This document shows, in pieces, positions 32,784-36,878 of a DNA stretch of 36,878 nucleotides (position 1 is its first letter; every line of letters begins with the position of its first letter). A program made the translations under genes and the position numbers. The stretch is from positions 1 to 36,878 of the forward strand of contig NZ_QFOZ01000013.1 of assembly GCF_003241315.1 (NCBI RefSeq), written 5' to 3'. Under the pieces are notes generated by a model, which saw nothing but the letters and a program-made list of their open reading frames with translations, was not told the DNA's origin and made no database searches. The DNA comes from Lawsonella clevelandensis (GTDB lineage Bacteria > Actinomycetota > Actinomycetes > Mycobacteriales > Mycobacteriaceae).

Positions 32784-34022
32784 ATGGGTACTTTTGCTAG
32801 TGGTATCTCTACTGATGTTTCTGCTGACCAGCCTCGGATACCGGTGGTGGTTCTAGCTGGTTTTTTGGGATCCGGTAAAACTACTCTTCTTAATCATCTT
32901 TTGCAGGATGATCATGGAATTAAGCTGGCCGTTATTGTCAATGATTTCGGCACTATACCGGTTGACGCCATGCTGGTTGCGGGACAGGTGGATTCTCTTG
33001 TCTCAATGGCTAATGGTTGTTTGTGTTGTCAGTCGTCGGATGAAGAGTTGGATAAAGCGCTGGATCAGCTTGCACATACTGATGGCGTTGAGGGGATAGT
33101 TATTGAGGCCTCAGGGCTAGCGGAGCCGCAGGTTCTCATGTCGATGGTGGCTACGGCTACTACGGTCACTGATGTGTCGGTAGGGGGGCTTATCGAGGTC
33201 ATTGACGCCGGTGAAGTGAAGGATACTGTGCAGCAGCATCCGACGGTGCTACGTCGCTTGCATAATGCGGATCTTATTGTTCTGAATAAGGCGGATCGGC
33301 TTGAACGTAGTGAAGTGGCTAGTGTGCGGCGTCTTTTGAAGGATGCGGCGCCTGCTGTCATGGTTGTAACGACGGCTTACGGGCGGGTGGATGCTCGTGT
33401 CTTGTTTGATCGACCGGATAAGGATCCGCAGACTTTTGCGGAGCTTGTTTCTGATCATGCTCATCATGATCACGGCCACGTCCATGAGAATGGTGACGGT
33501 CATAGTCACCATCATGATCATTTACATGATAGCTACCGTACGGTTTCAGTTACTTTGGATAATCCTTTGCATCCAGCTCGTTTTATGGATTTTGTGCGGA
33601 ATGGAGCTGGTGGTGCGTATCGCGTCAAGGGGTTTATCCAATTGGCAGGACCGCAGGAAAACGAGTCGTTTGTTTTTGAAAAGACGGGTCAGCATATTGC
33701 GTTACAACGCTGGTTTCCGCAGACTGATGAAGCAGGGGCGGTGAGGTCAGCGGACTCGGCGGAGTCGGCAGGCCAGTCAGGGCTTGTATTTATCGGTGTC
33801 AGTCTTGATGACGACGCCATTGCTGCAGCGTGTGATGATTGTGTGTGGAAGGGGGCGGATATAGATCCAGTAACTGAGGGTGAACTGTGGTCTTTTTATC
33901 CTTATCTGGAAGATGTTTCCGCAGAGCCTGACGATTATTGGTGGGATGAGCAGGAAGAAGAGTCTGGGATAGGTGAGGATTATTTGCTTGAGCCGGAAGA
34001 GGATCCTACGTTTCTTCCTTAA
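32784..34022 (+). CDS. CobW/COG0523-family GTP-binding metallochaperone
   Basis: A 412-residue G3E GTPase. Walker A is GFLGSGKT (26-33), the metal-binding CXCC is GCLCC (77-81), EASGLAEP is the switch region and NKAD (167-170) gives guanine specificity. A His-rich loop (about 224-247, HAHHDHGHVH and HSHHHDHLHD) is typical of zinc-handling members. The CobW C-terminal domain (about 251-300) has HPARFMDFVRNG and RVKGFIQLAG. The acidic end (EEDPTFLP) is peculiar to this subgroup. Zinc delivery is the likeliest role, from the family; cobalt or another metal cannot be excluded. GAAGGA precedes the ATG. Confidence 0.9.
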   Translation: MGTFASGISTDVSADQPRIPVVVLAGFLGSGKTTLLNHLLQDDHGIKLAVIVNDFGTIPVDAMLVAGQVDSLVSMANGCLCCQSSDEELDKALDQLAHTDGVEGIVIEASGLAEPQVLMSMVATATTVTDVSVGGLIEVIDAGEVKDTVQQHPTVLRRLHNADLIVLNKADRLERSEVASVRRLLKDAAPAVMVVTTAYGRVDARVLFDRPDKDPQTFAELVSDHAHHDHGHVHENGDGHSHHHDHLHDSYRTVSVTLDNPLHPARFMDFVRNGAGGAYRVKGFIQLAGPQENESFVFEKTGQHIALQRWFPQTDEAGAVRSADSAESAGQSGLVFIGVSLDDDAIAAACDDCVWKGADIDPVTEGELWSFYPYLEDVSAEPDDYWWDEQEEESGIGEDYLLEPEEDPTFLP

Positions 34023-34065
34023 TAGGTGATAATGGGGAGAGACATATCTAGCATAGAAATTATGG

Positions 34066-34096
34066 TTGTACATAGTTGTTTTTCAGAATGTATAGT
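34066..34096 (+). promoter_or_regulatory. Possible promoter of the RamA-like gene
   Basis: TTGTAC (34066-34071) and TATAGT (34091-34096) are 19 bases apart. The -10 is good, the spacing long. Confidence 0.3.
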
Positions 34097-34132
34097 GTGA
34101 TGTGATCTGCATCATAACCGGTAGGTATGTTG

Positions 34133-34167
34133 ACCCCGTATTGGGGTGAATGGAAAACCATTTTCCA
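34133..34167. promoter_or_regulatory. Paired dyads ahead of the RamA-like gene, candidate self-control site
   Basis: ACCCC (34133-34137) and GGGGT (34143-34147) are inverted around 5 bases. They fit the short AC4 / G4T stretches described for C. glutamicum RamA sites, and RamA is known to repress its own gene. Directly after it lies a perfect dyad TGGAAAA-CCA-TTTTCCA (34151-34167). Both lie between the possible promoter and the start codon. Confidence 0.5.
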
Positions 34168-34189
34168 GTTCCTTCAGTGAGGAGATTAT

Positions 34190-35093
34190 GTGACTGCGCG
34201 TCAGGAATCGCACCAGGAATCTCATCGAGAATCTCACCGGGAATCTTCCACTCCACAGGAAAGTGATTTAGTTTCTGCTGCTGTACGAAACTTTTATGAG
34301 GAGTCTGGAGTATCAATAGCGCTGGGGGGCACAGGCTTTATCTGCTAATGAGATGTGCATTATTGAGGCTTGTGGTTTGAAGGCGGGTCTTATGCATCAT
34401 TTGCGCATTGGATCCGACTGTGGTTTAGGCGGCCGTGTTTTTTCTGTGCAACGGGTCATGGGGGTAACGGACTATCTGCATTCTCAATCCATTAGTCATA
34501 CTTTCGATATCTATGTTCAGAAGGAGGGGATCCGCTCTCTCGCGGCTGTGCCTGTAGTGGTACAGAGGAAAGTTCATGCGGTCCTTTATGCTGGTGCACG
34601 TGCGGCAGTACGCTTGCCGAACCGCATTTTGGAGTCACTAACACGTACTGCGCGGAATCTGGAGCAGGATATTGCGGTACTGGAAGCTACTGCTGTTTCT
34701 CCTGTTGAAATTTCAAGTACGGTGCAAGAGTCAGAGGGGCTGCATGCAGAGCATGAGCGTTCTGGTCCTATGTGGGAGCAGGTGCGTAAAGCGTATACGC
34801 GGTTGCGGGTGTTAGCTGCGCATGTTTCTGATGATGAGATTCAGCGTGAACTGGAAGAGATCGCGAATTTGTTAGTAGCGTATCCGCGGATAATGCCTGT
34901 TCATCTTTCTACCCGAGAGATTGATGTGCTGTCGTGTGTTGCTATGGGGCTTACGAATATTGAGGCTGCAGCGCAAATGGGGGTAGGCCCAGAAACGGTA
35001 AAGTCTTATTTGCGTAATTGTATGCGTAAATTGGATGTTCATAATCGATATGAGGCGGTAAGCTCAGCTCGTTCGTTGGGAGTTATTCCGTAG
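34190..35093 (+). pseudogene. ramA: RamA-like LuxR-type regulator with GAF domain, frameshifted
   Basis: RamA is a master regulator of acetate and central carbon metabolism in corynebacteria. Here a GAF-like domain (GLGGRVFSVQRVMGVTDYL...HSISHTFDIYVQKEGIRSLAAVPVVVQRKVHAVLYAG, with a few bases' difference in order) is followed by a LuxR helix-turn-helix, LSTREIDVLSCVAMGLTNIEAAAQMGVGPETVKSYLR, close to RamA. The natural start is GTG 34190 with GAGGAG at 34179-34184. That frame reads (Q/R)ESH repeats, then VRNFYEESGVSIALGG and stops near 34348. The rest is in another frame, joining as ALGAQALSANEM if the run of six G at 34324-34329 were five. A start at ATG 34353 would lose the first part of the GAF domain. 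Real mutation, slippage or sequence error cannot be told apart here. Confidence 0.78.
34202..34246 (+). repeat. Four 12-base repeats coding (Q/R)ES(H/S)
   Basis: Units start at 34202, 34214, 34226 and 34238, giving QESH QESH RESH RESS at the N-terminus of the RamA-like protein. Unit length is a multiple of three, so copy changes would keep the frame. Confidence 0.75.
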
Positions 35094-35151
35094 TGGGGAT
35101 CCTGTCGCACTCTCTGAGTGACGCAGGTAGTGAGCTTAAAGTGAGTGAACT

Positions 35152-36435
35152 GTGGTGAATGATTCTTTTCTAGTGACTGGTGGGTCGCGTCTTTCTGGAG
35201 AAGTGGCTGTTTCTGGCGCTAAAAATAGTGTGCTGAAGTTAATGGCTGCTGCTTTGCTGGCGGAGGGTACAACGGTTCTTGATAATTGCCCACGTATTCA
35301 GGATGTTCCCCTCATGATTGAGGTGTTGCGGGGGCTGGGCTGCGAGGTTCTGTGGGAAGAGACTCTTGGCCGTATGACAATCACCACTCCTGCATCTCCT
35401 AGTTCGGAAGCTAATTTTGATGCGGTGCGTCAGTTCCGTGCGTCTGTGTGTGTGCTTGGACCTCTTGTGGCCCGTACGGGGAAGGCTATTGTGGCATTGC
35501 CGGGCGGTGATGCCATTGGTTCTCGCCCGTTGGATATGCATCAATCTGGTTTGGAGGCGTTGGGTGCGAAAACGTCTATTTCGCACGGCTGTCTTGTAGC
35601 GCAGGCGGAAGATCTACATGGTGCGCACATTAAGCTGGCGTTCCCATCAGTGGGGGCTACGGAAAATATTGTGACGGCAGCGGTACTCTCTGCGGGCACG
35701 ACGGTGTTGGAAAATGCTGCGTGTGAACCCGAGGTTGTTGATTTATGCACGATGCTGCAGCAAATGGGGGCGGATATTGAGGGAATCGGTAAGAGTACGG
35801 TCACCATTCATGGGGTAGAGCGTATGCATCCCACAACGCACCGTGTTGTGGGGGATAGGATTGTTGCTGCTACGTGGGCTTTTGCTGCCTCTATGACGCG
35901 TGGCGATATTCATGTAACGGGAATCAATCCGGATTATCTCAATGTTGTTCTCATGAAATTGCAGGCAGCGGGTGCGGAGATTACTCGGGAAGAGGATGGT
36001 TTTCGTGTTGTGCAGCGAGAACGCCCCAAGGCCGTGAATTTTCAGACGTTGCCCTATCCGGGTTTTCCCACGGATCTTCAACCTATGGCTATTGCTTTGG
36101 CGTCTATAGCGGAGGGGGATTCTTTGGTAACCGAGAATGTCTTCGAAGCTCGTTTCCGTTTTGTTGACGAAATGGTGCGTCTTGGTGCGGATGCTTATAT
36201 CGATGGCCACCATGCGGTTATTCGTGGAGTGGAGAGTCTTTCTTCGGCTCCTGTGTGGGCGTCGGATATTCGTGCAGGTGCGGCTCTTGTGTTGGCGGGT
36301 TTGGTAGCGGATGGAACTACCGAGATTCACGATGTGTATCACATTGATCGTGGATACCCGGATATTGTGGCGCAATTGCAGGCTTTGGGGGGGCAGATCT
36401 CCCGAGTTTCCATCTCTGATAGTGGTGCAAAGTAA
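35152..36435 (+). CDS. murA: UDP-N-acetylglucosamine 1-carboxyvinyltransferase, fosfomycin-insensitive type
   Basis: MurA adds enolpyruvate from PEP to UDP-GlcNAc, the first committed step of peptidoglycan. The 427-residue protein has LSGEVAVSGAKNSVLKLMAAALL, CPRIQDVPLM, RQFRASVCVLGPLVAR, and late TDLQPMAIALASIAEGDS and RAGAALVLAGLVADG. In the catalytic loop PGGDAIGSRPLDMH the residue normally Cys (115 in E. coli) is Asp120, as in M. tuberculosis, where it gives natural fosfomycin resistance. GTG 35152 or GTG 35155 may start. Its place directly before an rRNA operon is as in M. tuberculosis and corynebacteria. Confidence 0.96.
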   Translation: MVNDSFLVTGGSRLSGEVAVSGAKNSVLKLMAAALLAEGTTVLDNCPRIQDVPLMIEVLRGLGCEVLWEETLGRMTITTPASPSSEANFDAVRQFRASVCVLGPLVARTGKAIVALPGGDAIGSRPLDMHQSGLEALGAKTSISHGCLVAQAEDLHGAHIKLAFPSVGATENIVTAAVLSAGTTVLENAACEPEVVDLCTMLQQMGADIEGIGKSTVTIHGVERMHPTTHRVVGDRIVAATWAFAASMTRGDIHVTGINPDYLNVVLMKLQAAGAEITREEDGFRVVQRERPKAVNFQTLPYPGFPTDLQPMAIALASIAEGDSLVTENVFEARFRFVDEMVRLGADAYIDGHHAVIRGVESLSSAPVWASDIRAGAALVLAGLVADGTTEIHDVYHIDRGYPDIVAQLQALGGQISRVSISDSGAK

Positions 36436-36451
36436 ACATTTGGGGTGTTTT

Positions 36452-36503
36452 TTCAACTGTTGTTGAACTTGTATCACCACTAAAAAATTTTCGTTTTCAG
36501 TGG
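36452..36503 (+). terminator. Stem-loops after murA
   Basis: TTCAAC (36452-36457) pairs with GTTGAA (36462-36467) on a TGTT loop. A second stem, CCACT (36477-36481) with AGTGG (36499-36503), extends through an A-run and T-run with one mismatch. Together they probably end the murA transcript. Confidence 0.5.
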
Positions 36504-36564
36504 ACGAGGAAGCCCTGCGTAACTTTCATTGATGTAATTACAAGCAAGTCTCTGACCAGGGAAT

Positions 36565-36593
36565 TTGACATCATTCGGGATAGTGGGTAACTT
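36565..36593 (+). promoter_or_regulatory. rRNA operon promoter, upstream
   Basis: Perfect TTGACA (36565-36570), 17-base spacer, TAACTT (36588-36593). The -10 is weaker than that of the downstream promoter. Confidence 0.6.
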
Positions 36594-36606
36594 ATTCCAG
36601 GTCAGC

Positions 36607-36664
36607 GAAACTGATAAGCCGCGAGAGCGACTGGGGAAGTCCCCAAAGACTTCTTGTTAGTTTC
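36607..36664 (+). other. Nested hairpin between the two rrn promoters
   Basis: A 12-base outer stem pairs 36607-36618 with 36653-36664 (two wobble pairs). Inside, GGGG (36633-36636) pairs with CCCC (36641-36644). An alternative inner stem GAAGTC (36636-36641) with GACTTC (36648-36653) excludes both, so two folds compete. Confidence 0.5.
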
Positions 36665-36704
36665 AGGCCAACTCTCAGTCACCAAGACAGAGTTTCCGCC
36701 GGTT

Positions 36705-36733
36705 TTGACGGAGACAACACAGTGTGGTAAGAT
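36705..36733 (+). promoter_or_regulatory. rRNA operon promoter, downstream
   Basis: TTGACG (36705-36710), 17-base spacer, TAAGAT (36728-36733), a strong sigma-A type pair as in mycobacterial rrn promoters. Confidence 0.8.
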
Positions 36734-36878
36734 TGAGAAGTTGCACTCAGAGAGTGGAAAACAGAGTTTTCTGGTCACTGAGTGGGCATGTTGTTTGAGA
36801 ACTCAACAGTGTATTGATTTTATTGAATGCCAATTTTTTCTGCACCTGACCCCCGTTGGGTGTGGATGTTTGTTTTCG

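Larger units (their letters stand above)
36504..36878 (+). other. Ribosomal RNA operon leader, 16S gene not reached
   Basis: The gene-free stretch after murA holds two promoters, a nested hairpin and a leader. The motif TGTTGTTTGAGAACTCAACAGTGT is split across 36789-36812; its TTGAG-AA-CTCAA dyad is typical of actinobacterial rrn leaders close to 16S. The window ends before the 16S start is visible. Confidence 0.8.

Noticed and set aside
36813..36878. Start of 16S rRNA
   Set aside because: The usual GAGTTTGATC region is not present before the window ends; only the leader is here.

Overview
The window is a chromosomal segment of a Mycobacteriales actinomycete, most like a Corynebacterium-type member. 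The evidence is gene order and proteins: an ESX-4-type secretion locus (EccC, an Rv3446c-like membrane protein, EsxU, EsxT) leads straight into rplM-rpsI-glmM. It is followed by the counterparts of Rv3440c/Rv3439c/Rv3438, glmS, nnr, alr/tsaE-tsaB-rimI-tsaD, groES-groEL1, sigD-rsdA and guaB-guaB3-guaA. A RamA-like LuxR regulator and murA then lie directly before a ribosomal RNA operon leader. Base composition is near half GC by eye, low for this order, and the species is not claimed.

Layout: (1) 1-4544, the tail of the ESX-4-type operon; eccC carries a one-base frameshift and the two WXG100 genes have their own ECF-sigma-type promoter. (2) 4833-7353, rplM-rpsI then glmM. (3) 7445-10163, a second small operon with the same ECF-type promoter (GGAAC-N17-CGTC). 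It encodes an EspC-like helical protein, a long WXG-like protein with a Ser/Asp/His-rich tail, an overlapping low-complexity ORF and a small acidic protein; it is probably functionally tied to the ESX-4 machine. (4) 10278-11177 (-), an alpha/beta-hydrolase-fold protein without the usual nucleophile. (5) 11298-19774, cell-wall precursor supply (glmS, alr), NAD(P)HX repair (nnr) and the t6A tRNA modification set (tsaE fused to alr, tsaB, tsaD, with rimI). (6) 19833-24342, a DUF4190 protein, CIRCE-controlled groES-groEL1 and the SigD/anti-SigD pair. (7) 24404-28745, guanine nucleotide synthesis. (8) 28998-31758, a nitroreductase-like protein and an AT-richer glycosyltransferase/acyltransferase pair. 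(9) 31908-32480, five tRNAs (Lys on -, Glu-Asp-Phe-Asp on +). (10) 32784-36435, a CobW-family GTPase, a frameshifted RamA-like regulator and MurA with Asp in place of the fosfomycin-target Cys. (11) 36436-36878, an rRNA operon leader with two promoters; the 16S gene itself is not reached.

Main points for a second look: the matched ECF-type promoters linking the Esx pair to the 7566-10163 operon; three places where reading frames break or overlap (eccC, the long WXG-like gene, the RamA-like gene in a run of six G); a second identical tRNA-Asp placed just beyond a terminator; and tandem repeats at 7512-7539 and 13211-13260.
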